Below are positions 1 through 8,045 of a DNA stretch of 16,522 bases, in pieces. Under the pieces are notes generated by a model. That model made no database searches and was not told where the DNA came from. It was given only the letters and a program-made list of their open reading frames with translations. Source of the stretch: CAZXYF01 sp964644705. GTDB taxonomy: Bacteria > Planctomycetota > Brocadiia > SM23-32. The translations under genes were made by a program, and so were the position numbers. Every line of letters begins with the position of its first letter. Within the stretch, counting starts at the first letter, position 1. The DNA is taken from NCBI GenBank assembly GCA_964644705.1, contig CAZXYF010000057.1, positions 1-16,522 of the forward strand. Direction: 5' to 3'.

Positions 1-65
1 ACGATGATAAAGACAAAGAACCATGCTTCTCAAAACGCTATTTTGGACAGGCCTGCATCAAAACA

Positions 66-93
66 TTGACAAAGCCGGCTGGGCCGGTACAAT
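66..93 (+). promoter_or_regulatory. Sigma70-type promoter for the zinc-ribbon gene
   Basis: A perfect -35 box TTGACA (66-71) is followed after 16 bases by TACAAT (88-93), five of six matches to the -10 consensus. It sits about 60 bases upstream of the chosen ATG at 154, in the right orientation and in non-coding DNA. This is the best-looking promoter in the window; no operator is evident next to it. Confidence 0.65.
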
Positions 94-153
94 CGAAAAG
101 TGGAGATGGGGGGATAGGAAGCCCTGACAATCATTTTCCAGGCGGTGCTAACA

Positions 154-1179
154 ATGCAATGTCCCCATTGTGAAGACGAAGAACTTGTCGCAATGATCAA
201 ATATGGTGGTGTGGAACTTGACAGATGCAATGCCTGTCAGGGGTTGTGGTTTGACGGGGGCGAGTTGCAACAGGTCCTGCATTCGCCGGTACAGGGGATG
301 GAATTACCGGAGGACGCCGAGGAGGGGGAGCGGATGTGCCCACGGTGCAGCGTGAAAATGTCGGTCTTCCAGTATCCCACGACCCACGTAACGGTGGACA
401 TGTGTCCGGACTGTCACGGTCTGTGGCTGGACGGTGGCGAACTGGTGGAAATCGCTGCTTCCCGCAACGCAAAAGTTGAGCAGGGCCCCCGTTACGGATA
501 TCGCCCCAATGTTCTCTGGACCTACCTGGTGGAGAAAGTGCAGCAGACGGAGGGGGGAGAAGAGCTGCGCCAGTACCACCTCGACAATCTGCAATTACAC
601 GCTCGCCATGACGAATATTTTGAGTTAGATCAAACGCAGATTGCGATCAACCGGAGCAAAAAAAGCCATCAGGCCCTGTATCTGGATAAAAAGGGCCGTT
701 TTTTCGACAAGGACGGGCTGCACGGTTTTGTGGGGTCGGCGGGGATTGAAAATAATCCGGTGGTGGTATCCCACATCTATGATGTTTACTATTTCCCATG
801 GTTGCCGGATGAACCTCTGACGGCCGGCAGTCGGTGGGATATTGAATTTCAGGCGGGCTCTTCTACAGAATTACAGGGCCAGTCTATATTTGAGATGGAG
901 GCTCATTTTTCCGTTGCGGATATCAGTCAGCACAGGGGGCGAGAATGCGCAGAAATCCGTTTCACCTACGAAGGTAATCGGAAAGGGACTGCGGAGGAGA
1001 TGGATTTGAACGGGAGAGGCACGTGGATCTTTGATCTCGAACACAACGTGGACGTCATGTTAGAAAAAAATACGCAGTCGACCATAAGTCCCGTTTCGGG
1101 GGAAACCGCGACCACCCAACACACCGTGCGACGCGTTTTGTCGGAGAAGGCTCTGGATTTTGTGTCGAGTTCGGAATAA
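154..1179 (+). CDS. Double zf-TFIIB zinc-ribbon protein with beta-rich C-terminal domain
   Basis: A 341-residue protein of unknown function. Two zf-TFIIB-type zinc ribbons occupy about residues 3-40 (C3, C6, C25, C28, then GLWFDGGEL) and 62-100 (C62, C65, C84, C87, then GLWLDGGEL); the Trp-Asp-Gly-Gly-Glu-Leu tail is the family signature. After a charged linker, residues 205-330 look beta-rich and contain YFPWLPDEPLTAGSRWD. This resembles the 'LP..P...G..W' opening of DUF6263-like domains common in planctomycete-type proteins, but that match is from memory. There is no signal peptide or membrane segment. A GTG start at 145 is possible, but the ATG at 154 places the AGGCGG sequence at a usable ribosome-binding distance and starts directly at MQCPHC. 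The gene is monocistronic and convergent with the ligase gene. The zinc ribbons are secure; the molecular role is unknown. Confidence 0.85.
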   Translation: MQCPHCEDEELVAMIKYGGVELDRCNACQGLWFDGGELQQVLHSPVQGMELPEDAEEGERMCPRCSVKMSVFQYPTTHVTVDMCPDCHGLWLDGGELVEIAASRNAKVEQGPRYGYRPNVLWTYLVEKVQQTEGGEELRQYHLDNLQLHARHDEYFELDQTQIAINRSKKSHQALYLDKKGRFFDKDGLHGFVGSAGIENNPVVVSHIYDVYYFPWLPDEPLTAGSRWDIEFQAGSSTELQGQSIFEMEAHFSVADISQHRGRECAEIRFTYEGNRKGTAEEMDLNGRGTWIFDLEHNVDVMLEKNTQSTISPVSGETATTQHTVRRVLSEKALDFVSSSE

Positions 1180-1242
1180 GCGGGGGATTGACCGCAAAAT
1201 TGCCCCAATCGCCGGGATAGCGGGTACACGCGCCATGGTGAA

Positions 1243-2376
1243 TTACGGGCGTGTTCGTTCCACCATGTCGCTCACCACTGGCAGGAACTGCTCATCGGAC
1301 TCTTCAAAGATATCGACCTGGCGCTCGGCCCCCGTTCGCCCCTTCTCTGCGATACGTCGAACGCTGTCCAGTTCTTTTTCCACGCCCAGCTCAGGCGCCA
1401 CCTCTTCAACCATTTCCAGTGCTGATCGCACGGCGGTCGGTGCCGGTATTTCTCCGAACTCCCCTTCTTGATCCTCCTCCCGCTGGATGAAACAGGCGTC
1501 CATTCCGTCGCGCAACGCCCGCCAGCGATTTTCCTGGATGAGTTCGATGTCGTGATCAATCAGGGGCGGTTCGCCGCGTGCATGCGCTCGGGCCAACCTG
1601 ACCACCAAAGCCTGGGTCAGACCCGCCAGTGCGACGCTTTCTTCCACGGTGGTGGGCAGATCTGCTATCCGCACCTCAACGGTTCCGAGATCGGGACGTG
1701 GCCGCACGTCCCACCAGATTGTGGTGATATCATCAATGCTGCCCCCTTTTTTCAACTGCTCAACCGTGTCGAGAAAATCGGGGAAATTGGTGAACGTTCG
1801 CGGGATTCCCGTTCGCGGGAGCGAGTCAAAAATGCGGATCCGTGAGCTTTTGAATCCCGTTCGTTCGCCCCGCCAGAACGGGCTGTTGGTGCTCAAGGCG
1901 AGTAAAAGGGGGAGAAACGGGCGGATCCAGTTTGTCACATAGATGGCCTCCGACGGGCTGTCCACGGCCACATGCACGTGCTGTCCAAAAATTAGTTCGC
2001 GCTCGGCGGCCCAGCGCATATCCTCCAGCAGGTTTTTATACCGCTCCGCCTCGGTGACGTCCTGTTCCTTCCACTCGGCGAAAGGGTGGGTGCCGGCGGC
2101 CGCAATGGTGTACCCCTTGTTCTCCATGAGATCAAAAAGCGCGGTGCGGAGACGGACTATCTCCTCGCGCAGTTCCCCGATGTCGGCGCATATGTCGGTC
2201 GCCGTTTCCACAACGGACTGGAACAATTCGCTTTTAATATTCTCATCATACTCGCCATCGGCCCGGCCAAGCACCTCATCAATGCGCGAGACGAGTTCGC
2301 CCGTTGAGGGGTCAATGATCTGAAATTCCTCTTCCACTCCGAGGGTGAAGGGGGTGGTGCTACCAAATTGCGTCAT
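1243..2376 (-). CDS. ybdK: YbdK-family glutamate-cysteine ligase-like carboxylate-amine ligase
   Basis: A 377-residue member of the GCS2/YbdK family of ATP-grasp-like glutamine-synthetase-fold ligases. The characterised E. coli relative makes gamma-glutamylcysteine weakly in vitro; the true substrate in most bacteria is unknown. The family opening FTLGVEEEFQIIDP is at residues 10-23, where the glutamates bind metal/ATP. Further landmarks are GQHVHVAVD (131-139), NSPFWRG (164-170), TGFKSSR (173-179) and WWDVRPRPDLGTVEVRI (221-237). The length is normal, with no truncation. AGGAG lies seven bases before the ATG (minus strand), supporting this start. It is a cytosolic enzyme standing alone, with a candidate promoter and a palindrome upstream. 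No glutathione synthetase is nearby, so a role in glutathione synthesis is not supported by context. Confidence 0.93.
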   Translation of the reverse strand: MTQFGSTTPFTLGVEEEFQIIDPSTGELVSRIDEVLGRADGEYDENIKSELFQSVVETATDICADIGELREEIVRLRTALFDLMENKGYTIAAAGTHPFAEWKEQDVTEAERYKNLLEDMRWAAERELIFGQHVHVAVDSPSEAIYVTNWIRPFLPLLLALSTNSPFWRGERTGFKSSRIRIFDSLPRTGIPRTFTNFPDFLDTVEQLKKGGSIDDITTIWWDVRPRPDLGTVEVRIADLPTTVEESVALAGLTQALVVRLARAHARGEPPLIDHDIELIQENRWRALRDGMDACFIQREEDQEGEFGEIPAPTAVRSALEMVEEVAPELGVEKELDSVRRIAEKGRTGAERQVDIFEESDEQFLPVVSDMVERTRP

Positions 2377-2394
2377 TTTCAGCTCCTGTAGGTG

Positions 2395-2412
2395 ACATCA
2401 TTCCAGTGATGT
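2395..2412. promoter_or_regulatory. Perfect 6-6-6 palindrome in the ybdK leader
   Basis: ACATCA (2395-2400), a six-base spacer, and TGATGT (2407-2412) form a perfect inverted repeat. It ends 18 bases upstream of the ybdK ATG, beside the AGGAG ribosome-binding site. It could be an operator half-site pair or a small RNA hairpin near the translation start. A six-base arm can occur by chance, so the call is weak. Confidence 0.3.
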
Positions 2413-2502
2413 GCTCAGTCAGAGAATCCTTATATTTATCGGGGCGGACACGATGGCGTACTCACCCGATCAGTCGTCCGTTCAGACCTCTCATTCTAAC
2501 GT

Positions 2503-2511
2503 ATTGTAACA
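2503..2511 (-). promoter_or_regulatory. Candidate extended -10 element for ybdK
   Basis: On the minus strand the bases read TGTTACAAT, an extended -10 (TG, one base, TACAAT). No convincing -35 lies 17 bases upstream. Transcription from here would give a leader of roughly 120 bases containing the 2395-2412 palindrome. It is the only AT-rich promoter-like stretch between the PHP gene and ybdK. Confidence 0.3.
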
Positions 2512-2564
2512 ATTTCTCCGGGGCCGTGTGTATGAGAGCTGGCTCGCGGGACCCGCTGTCCCGT

Positions 2565-4811
2565 TCACTCGCTTCGTCGAATCCAGAGGGCGCTGCTGAT
2601 GACCAGGCCGCCGTCGGCGCTGTGGGCCACGACAAAATAGCTCGTTTCCGGCGATCCCGCCGCCCGGTCAACGAATTCTCCGGCGGCACTGTGGGGGCCA
2701 TCCGGGCGGACCGTTTTCAGAATCCGACCATTCCGGTACAACGTCACTTTTTCCACCGGCGCTTTGGCCCTGACGTCCCATCGGATGTCCACGGGCTCAT
2801 CCGCCGATATGATGTCTCCCATCAGTCCTCCCTGTGCGCGAAGCCGAACCTGCATGCGCCGGCCGTTGGTGGCAAATGTGCGGCGTTGTGTGAGGGCGTT
2901 CCATATCCCTTCTTCGGTGATGTCCTCGACCCACATCCCCGTCAGACAACCGGCGGACTGCCGATCAGTGGGACGACAATGGTCGCTGCCGCCGGTGACT
3001 CCTTTGTGCTGGCCCGCCTCCAGCATGCGGCAGTACCAGGGGATGGAGGGCCCACGATTCTGGATGACTTCAATCACCGGCTCCACCTCCTCAGCCACAG
3101 CCAGGGGGTGATCCAGTAGATCCCCCGACCAGGCCGGATTATTCATACCATGGAGATGCCGTTCGATAACGATGTCGCCCACGAGATCATTGTCCCGGAT
3201 ATATTCGATGGCTCCGGGCAAATCCCCCTGGAAGGTGTTCAGGATGTGTTCCACTTCCGGCAAAACGTCCAGGTTGCGCCAGTATACGTTGATGTCAACC
3301 CCATCCCAGGCGCCCGGCTCGGCCCCGAACATCGGCACAAACCTGCCCGGCATCCGGCATGCATCAACCAGGCCAAACGCTGATTTTATCTCCTGATTCG
3401 GGGACTGGCTGCACCAGTGATCGGTCAGGCACAACGACTCCATCTCCTCGTAATCCATGGCCCAGCGCAGGTGATCCATCACGTCGCCGTCGTTCTCCGG
3501 AACGCAGCGGGAGAGGTAGCTGTGTCGATGCAGATCGGCGTATATCAATGTCATGCCATCCCAGCGTGAGCGCGGCCGGGCGGAACGCCCCATCGTGGAG
3601 GTCGCCGTGGATTCCGAAAGGGGAGCCCAGGGGCCTGAAGTGGATTTCTGTTCCGAAGTCAGCGCATACAGTGCGACATCCGCTTCCCCGACCCCGTCGC
3701 GTTTCGTGAAACCGGTCTTTTTAACCGGAAATTCTGTCTCGGTAACGGCCAGCAATGTTTCACCATCATCACGTATCATCCGGAATTGACCATCGGGATA
3801 TCCTGCTTCCCGGCTCACGTCCACGGCGGGCGAGAAGCCGGCCGGGCTGCTGGTTGTGCACCGAAGCGTCCATCCCCAGTCATTTTTCTGTGCGTCACGG
3901 TAATGGCGGAAGATCACGTGCACCGTGTCGTCCTCATCGACCATCACGCGCGGTGCCACCGGCAGGCGCCGGTTCTCCGGACTTTCGTCCCGGTAGGACT
4001 CAAAACGTGATCGGGTTTCCACGGGGATGCGCCCTCCGGGCTGACCTTCCGAGGCCTCAACTGTTCCGTCCGCCCACCGGAAGGCATGCAATCTGGTGTC
4101 CCCGTTCAATCGTTCGGTCTCCTTGCTCCAGTTACCATTTGACTGACACACCATATAGATCGCCTCAGCACCACAATCCACATCGGGATATCCAAGCAAG
4201 CGATCTCCCAGGTCAACAACCGTTTCAGCGGCTGGCTGGAGTTTATCATCCAGGCGCGCGAGACAAATGCTTCCCTGGTTTTCCCACGCAATTGCCACCT
4301 CGTCACCGCATTTGGTGCTGGTCGGTGACCAGACCGAGCCCTCGTCCAGGCACATCGTGCCTTCCTCATCCATATAGCGCGTCAGCAGCTGTCGCCCGGA
4401 GGGGCCGACTTCAACCCACGCGACCACGGGCCCTGCCGGCGTGGATTCGGCCGCAAAACCGGTCACGGATTCGTCCGGGGAGGAAACCGTGTGGTGCTCA
4501 CCGGCGTTGAGCGACTCGTCGACATCGTAGCATTCCAGCGCCCAGGACTGATTGTCCTGACGGCGGATAATCAGCACTTTCCACCCCTCTGCATCCTCGA
4601 TGAGCCGTGGCTCGCCAACGAAATGTCCCGCGCATATTTTTTTCGACGGGCTGGCTTCCCGGTTGTTGAGCCGTGCAATTCTGATGACATCGGATTCCTG
4701 GACGGATTGGTCGCGTCTGAATTCACGCCATGCAATTACCGTGTCGTCATCTTCCCGCGCCATGTCCGGATACCAGGCGTTCGTGATCGTGGATATTTTG
4801 TTAACTTTCAT
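2565..4811 (-). CDS. PHP-domain (DUF3604-like) protein with repeat-rich N-terminal half
   Basis: A 748-residue protein. Residues 1-400 hold several strand-like repeats with recurring 'VVAWVE', 'VAIAWEN' and 'VHVIFRHYRD' segments, resembling a beta-propeller sensor/lectin-like region. The C-terminal half is a PHP metal-dependent hydrolase domain: ADLHRHS (H428, H430), TDHW (D464, H465), GAEPG (E498), RHLHG (H552, H554) and GGSDH (D610, H611). It ends with IWNALTQRRTFATNGRR (636-652), the 'ATxGxR' segment usual in DUF3604 proteins, and a small beta domain. PHP domains hydrolyse phosphoester bonds through a metal cluster; the substrate here is unknown. There is no signal peptide, so it is likely cytosolic. 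GGAGG lies 13 bases before the ATG, rather far, but no better start is seen. The gene is divergent from the URO-D-like gene across a shared promoter region. The PHP assignment is secure; the propeller reading is inferred. Confidence 0.85.
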   Translation of the reverse strand: MKVNKISTITNAWYPDMAREDDDTVIAWREFRRDQSVQESDVIRIARLNNREASPSKKICAGHFVGEPRLIEDAEGWKVLIIRRQDNQSWALECYDVDESLNAGEHHTVSSPDESVTGFAAESTPAGPVVAWVEVGPSGRQLLTRYMDEEGTMCLDEGSVWSPTSTKCGDEVAIAWENQGSICLARLDDKLQPAAETVVDLGDRLLGYPDVDCGAEAIYMVCQSNGNWSKETERLNGDTRLHAFRWADGTVEASEGQPGGRIPVETRSRFESYRDESPENRRLPVAPRVMVDEDDTVHVIFRHYRDAQKNDWGWTLRCTTSSPAGFSPAVDVSREAGYPDGQFRMIRDDGETLLAVTETEFPVKKTGFTKRDGVGEADVALYALTSEQKSTSGPWAPLSESTATSTMGRSARPRSRWDGMTLIYADLHRHSYLSRCVPENDGDVMDHLRWAMDYEEMESLCLTDHWCSQSPNQEIKSAFGLVDACRMPGRFVPMFGAEPGAWDGVDINVYWRNLDVLPEVEHILNTFQGDLPGAIEYIRDNDLVGDIVIERHLHGMNNPAWSGDLLDHPLAVAEEVEPVIEVIQNRGPSIPWYCRMLEAGQHKGVTGGSDHCRPTDRQSAGCLTGMWVEDITEEGIWNALTQRRTFATNGRRMQVRLRAQGGLMGDIISADEPVDIRWDVRAKAPVEKVTLYRNGRILKTVRPDGPHSAAGEFVDRAAGSPETSYFVVAHSADGGLVISSALWIRRSE

Positions 4812-4863
4812 GCCGCTCTTGTGGCCTCCTCTTCAGTGGGAATTACAATCCGACAAGGCGGGT

Positions 4864-4892
4864 AAATTACCGCACCTGCAGTATCCCGTCAA
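4864..4892 (-). promoter_or_regulatory. Candidate promoter for the PHP-domain gene
   Basis: On the minus strand TTGACG (4887-4892) is a 5/6 match to a -35 box, followed after 17 bases by TAATTT (4864-4869), a poor -10. The predicted leader would be about 45 bases. Spacing and position fit; the -10 is weak. Confidence 0.35.
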
Positions 4893-5161
4893 ATGGTATC
4901 TCCCGACTTGCGCCGAGGGTGTGGGATAATTATGATTGATTTTGACCTGAACAGGAATTCTAACGAGGATATCAATCTGACAGCCTCGATGTTGGTTTCC
5001 AGTATCGTGCCCCCCTGTTGATGCGTGAAAGTCGTTTATATTCCGGGCACCCAGCCCTCGTCTTTACCGTTGTCCCCCGTTACGGTTTTATTCCCACAGG
5101 CAAGGTACCGCGGCAGGGAGGCATCCTCTCAACAATTTCACTGCAAGGGAGACGGTAAAGA

Positions 5162-5170
5162 TGCTATCAT
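5162..5170 (+). promoter_or_regulatory. Candidate extended -10 promoter for the URO-D-like gene
   Basis: TGCTATCAT is an extended -10 (TG, one base, TATCAT, five of six matches). CTGCAA (5141-5146), 18 bases upstream, is a weak -35. The leader would be about 55 bases and would include the AGGAG ribosome-binding site at 5216-5220. An alternative is the more distant TTGCGC-N17-TATGAT at 4908-4936. Confidence 0.35.
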
Positions 5171-5230
5171 ACCCCTTTGTCATGTACTCACGCCCCTGCA
5201 TATACAACAGCACACAGGAGCAGTATCATC

Positions 5231-6295
5231 ATGAAATGGAAGCCCAACTGGCCGGAAACCAAACAGCATTTTAAGGACTGGTGGAATCAGGAAGGATTGG
5301 TTGTCAGCATTCTCGCCCCGCGCGAAGAGCCCATCGAAGATTTTGATGAGCCTGAGGAACCGGAGGACCTGGAGAGTAAATGGATTGATCCCGAGTATCG
5401 TCTCCGGATTTGCCTGAGGGCGATGGCCAACAGATACTATGGTGGTGATGCTTTCCCCTCGTTTGACGCGAATGTGGGTCCGGGGAGCCTGGGGACGCTG
5501 ATCGGTGCGGAACCGGTGTTCGAGCCCACGACGGTCTGGTATGAGCCATGTATTGAGGATCCGGATGAATACGGGACCATTGAGTTCGATCCGGACGATA
5601 ACAGGTGGCTGGATGTGCATATGGAGATAATTGAAGCGGGGCTGGAGCATGCCAGCGGACGCTATCTGGTGGGCATGCCCGATCTCATCGAGAACATCGA
5701 TACCCTCGCCGCGATGCGCGGCAGTGAAACTCTGCTCATGGATCTCGTGCAGCGGCCCGACTGGGTGAAGGAGAAAGTCGGGGAGATCAATCAGGCTTAT
5801 TTTGATGCTTTCGATTACATGTACGAGCGGATTAAAGATGATGAGGGCGGTAACGTTTTCCAGGCTTTTGGATTGTGGGGACCGGGCAAAACCGCGAAAA
5901 CTCAATGCGATTTTTCCTGCATGATTTCCGAGGAGATGTTCGGCGATTTCGTGGTCCCGGGACTGACGGAACAGAGCGAGTGGCTGGATTACTCCATGTA
6001 TCACCTGGACGGCACCACGGCGCTCCAGCACCTGGATGCGCTGCTGGATATTGAACCGTTGCAGGCAATCGAATGGACCCCCGAGGTCGAAGAGGGTGGT
6101 GGACATCCGCGCTGGTATGACATGTATCGCAAGATCAAAGACGCCGGGAAAAGCGTTCAGGCATTCGGGGTGCAGGCCGATGAGGTGATCCCCCTGCTGG
6201 ACGCGGTGGGGCCGGAAGGCATGTACATCCTGACCGGTGCGGAGAGCCCGGAAGAGGCGAAGGCCCTGGAGGAAAAGGTGGATTCGTATCGGTGA
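5231..6295 (+). CDS. Uroporphyrinogen decarboxylase-like protein (URO-D/MtaA-like)
   Basis: A 354-residue TIM-barrel protein of the URO-D superfamily, in the divergent branch that is abundant in anaerobic and planctomycete-like genomes and related to corrinoid-dependent methyltransferases. It is probably not the haem-pathway HemE: the N-terminal 'NxRPVW.MRQAGR' signature is missing, and the protein opens with WPETKQHFKDWWNQEG. Landmarks are VGMPDLIENIDTLAAMRG (147-164), CDFSCMIS (226-233), YHLDGTTALQHLD (257-269) and IEWTPEVEEGGGHPRWYDMY (280-299). These last segments are typical of the 'URO-D-like' proteins that accompany methyl-transfer or sugar-catabolic genes. The start is the ATG at 5231, with AGGAG ten bases upstream; an in-frame ATG at 5177 would add 18 unlikely residues. 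No corrinoid protein or MtaB-like partner is in the window, so the substrate cannot be named. A terminator follows the stop codon. Confidence 0.85.
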   Translation: MKWKPNWPETKQHFKDWWNQEGLVVSILAPREEPIEDFDEPEEPEDLESKWIDPEYRLRICLRAMANRYYGGDAFPSFDANVGPGSLGTLIGAEPVFEPTTVWYEPCIEDPDEYGTIEFDPDDNRWLDVHMEIIEAGLEHASGRYLVGMPDLIENIDTLAAMRGSETLLMDLVQRPDWVKEKVGEINQAYFDAFDYMYERIKDDEGGNVFQAFGLWGPGKTAKTQCDFSCMISEEMFGDFVVPGLTEQSEWLDYSMYHLDGTTALQHLDALLDIEPLQAIEWTPEVEEGGGHPRWYDMYRKIKDAGKSVQAFGVQADEVIPLLDAVGPEGMYILTGAESPEEAKALEEKVDSYR

Positions 6296-6307
6296 AGAGA
6301 CGTTATA

Positions 6308-6347
6308 ACTGAATCTCCGGGGGAAATCCCGTGGACTCAGTCGTTTT
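6308..6347 (+). terminator. Rho-independent-type terminator after the URO-D-like gene
   Basis: Two 14-base arms (6308-6321 and 6328-6341) pair with eleven Watson-Crick pairs, one G-U and two mismatches around a six-base loop, followed by CGTTTT. It begins 13 bases past the stop codon and lies between two convergent genes. The T tract is short and favours the plus strand; the reverse direction has no T run. Confidence 0.55.
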
Positions 6348-6367
6348 CCCCCATCCGCTGATCAAGA

Positions 6368-7864
6368 TTATTCGCCCAACCAATCGTTGATCTGTTCCTC
6401 GTCTTCCGCACGCCACCGGATCATCTCTTCAATGGACTGCTGATTGTATCCGCTGTAAACGTGGGCCATGGTCTGTTCGTAGTGACCTTCCGAGCGGGCC
6501 TGATTGCGCCATTCCCGGAAGGAACGTCTGTCGTATTCCCTGGCGCGGGCGTCGATCTCTTCGCAGTCAAAATTGTCAGTTAGCGTCGCGTCCAGATCTT
6601 CCACGACCCCCGGTTCGGAGTCGGCCCGATCCTCGGTCTCCCACGGGTCATCCTCGATATCGAAAAGCTGGGGTGTGTATCCCACGTGTTTGATGTATTT
6701 CCACCGGTCTTTCCTCAGCATATAGCTGCCGGTGCAGCAGCGATCACCGTTGTATTCGGCGAATGCCCAGTCGCGTTCACGCTCCGAGTTTCCGCTCAAC
6801 TGGGGCATCAGCGATTCCCCGTCCAGCTCGTCGGGGAAGGCGGGTTGATCGGCGCAGGCGGCGTAATCGGTTCGCGCCATATCCATCAGGGTGGGGTAGA
6901 GATCAATCAGGGAGACCGGCGTGCGCACCTGTTTGCCTTTGTGGACGTCGGGGCCGGAGATGATCAGGGGTTCGTGAATCGATGGCTCATACATCGTCCT
7001 CTTCAAAACCTGGTTCTGCTCCCCCGCCATCTCGCCGTGGTCACTGCTGAAGATGATGTAGGTGGAATCGGAAAGCCCCATTTCATCCAGCGCGCCCAGG
7101 ATTCGTCCCACAATCTCGTCCAGTTCGGCAATCATGGCGAAATAGATGTGGCGCATCTGATGGACGAGTTCCGTTGGAAAGTGGTTGGTGCAGTTCTTGG
7201 TTATCCGTGTGTAACGATCCACCGGATGATCGTGGGCCTCCATGCCGCCCAGCGTCGGGGGAACCTGGATTTGTTCCTCGCTGATGCGGGACATGTAACG
7301 CTGGTGAACTTTGAAGGCAGGGTGCACCAGTCCCGTGGTCAGGTACAGCATGAAGGGATCCTCATCCTTCCGGGACTCTTCAAGAAAATCGATTCCCTCC
7401 GTGGCTATTTCCCAATCATTTGCGTGAGGGCGCTGGGCCCCGTCCACGACTTCGGGCAGGGGGCTGCGGCAGATGGGGCGTTCAATGCACGCCGACCGTG
7501 TCCACGAACCGACTCTATCGCGGATGGAATGTTTACCCCACTGGTAATCCAGCGGTCCCAGAGCGGCCGTCCGATATCCGGCTCGTTGCAGTGCATCCCG
7601 AAACGTTGGGACATCATCGTGCAGGCCCTCGTGATTGTTCCAGCAGTCGTAATGATGGGGGTATTTGCCCGACCACATGCTCGCCCGCGAGGGATTACAC
7701 ACGGGGCATGTGGAATAGGCGTTCCGGAACATCGTTCCGTTTTCGGCGAGGGAATCGAGGTGAGGGGTGGCGTCCTGCATGGCCGGGTGATCCATGCAAC
7801 CCATTTTGCGTCCGTCCATGCTTTCGGCATGGATGAAAACGATGTTTGGTCTCTTCTCCGACAT
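6368..7864 (-). CDS. Arylsulfatase K-like sulfatase
   Basis: A 498-residue sulfatase of the alkaline-phosphatase superfamily (type I, formylglycine-dependent). CNPSR at 56-60 is the CxPSR motif, with C56 the residue to be converted to formylglycine. It is strikingly like animal arylsulfatase K, a glucuronate-2-sulfatase. Shared stretches include SMDGR (15-19), MWSGKYPHHYDCWNNHEGL (63-81), LDYQWGKHSIRDRVGSWTR (105-123), HPVDRYTRITKNCT (213-226), SSDHGE (273-278) and KRTMYEPSIHEPL (288-300). Catalytic H181, D275, H276 and K288 are present. Two positions are odd: the first metal-binding Asp is Glu (E14), and the sulfate-binding Lys of the GK(L/W) motif is Pro (P104). There is no signal peptide, unlike most bacterial sulfatases. 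An AAAGG sequence about nine bases upstream supports this ATG. A likely substrate is a 2-O-sulfated uronate, but only by homology. No anaerobic sulfatase-maturating enzyme gene is in the window. Confidence 0.93.
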   Translation of the reverse strand: MSEKRPNIVFIHAESMDGRKMGCMDHPAMQDATPHLDSLAENGTMFRNAYSTCPVCNPSRASMWSGKYPHHYDCWNNHEGLHDDVPTFRDALQRAGYRTAALGPLDYQWGKHSIRDRVGSWTRSACIERPICRSPLPEVVDGAQRPHANDWEIATEGIDFLEESRKDEDPFMLYLTTGLVHPAFKVHQRYMSRISEEQIQVPPTLGGMEAHDHPVDRYTRITKNCTNHFPTELVHQMRHIYFAMIAELDEIVGRILGALDEMGLSDSTYIIFSSDHGEMAGEQNQVLKRTMYEPSIHEPLIISGPDVHKGKQVRTPVSLIDLYPTLMDMARTDYAACADQPAFPDELDGESLMPQLSGNSERERDWAFAEYNGDRCCTGSYMLRKDRWKYIKHVGYTPQLFDIEDDPWETEDRADSEPGVVEDLDATLTDNFDCEEIDARAREYDRRSFREWRNQARSEGHYEQTMAHVYSGYNQQSIEEMIRWRAEDEEQINDWLGE

Positions 7865-8045
7865 TTTGCTTTGCCTTTCTTAGCTCGTCAGGAAGATGCT
7901 TCTCTGGTTTGTGATAGAAAAATGGGAATCGCGCGCATACGGGGATGAAAGGAGACAGGGGTTGGATACAGGGAGACACCTCTGAATCTCTGTATTCGGC
8001 ATCTGTGTATCTTCCGCAGGGCACTGTATCAAAATAGCGAACTGT

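Larger units (their letters stand above)
4812..5230. other. Divergent intergenic region, 419 bp, no gene seen
   Basis: This stretch separates the divergent PHP and URO-D-like genes. It contains the weak PHP-gene promoter (4864-4892) and an AT-rich patch, 4925-4947, with TTGCGC-N17-TATGAT (4908-4936) facing right. It also holds a short ACCGT/ACGGT hairpin followed by TTTTATT (5066-5092) and an extended -10 at 5162-5170. I looked for a cobalamin riboswitch, given the URO-D-like neighbour, and found no recognisable B12-box arrangement. No open frame here looks like a gene. Confidence 0.6.

Noticed and set aside
2547..2563. Terminator CGGGAC/GTCCCG after the PHP gene
   Set aside because: The six-base stem is perfect, but there is no T tract on the minus strand and it abuts the stop codon; chance is likely in GC-rich DNA.
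4920..5230. Cobalamin riboswitch upstream of the URO-D-like gene
   Set aside because: The idea came from the link of this family to corrinoids, but no B12-box or matching stem arrangement could be found by eye.
5180..6106. A 308-codon minus-strand frame opposite the URO-D-like gene
   Set aside because: Antisense shadow of a well-supported gene, with no domain pattern.
6686..7948. A 420-codon open frame on the plus strand opposite the ARSK-like sulfatase
   Set aside because: The sulfatase frame has full family motifs; the antisense peptide matches nothing recognisable and has no good ribosome-binding site.
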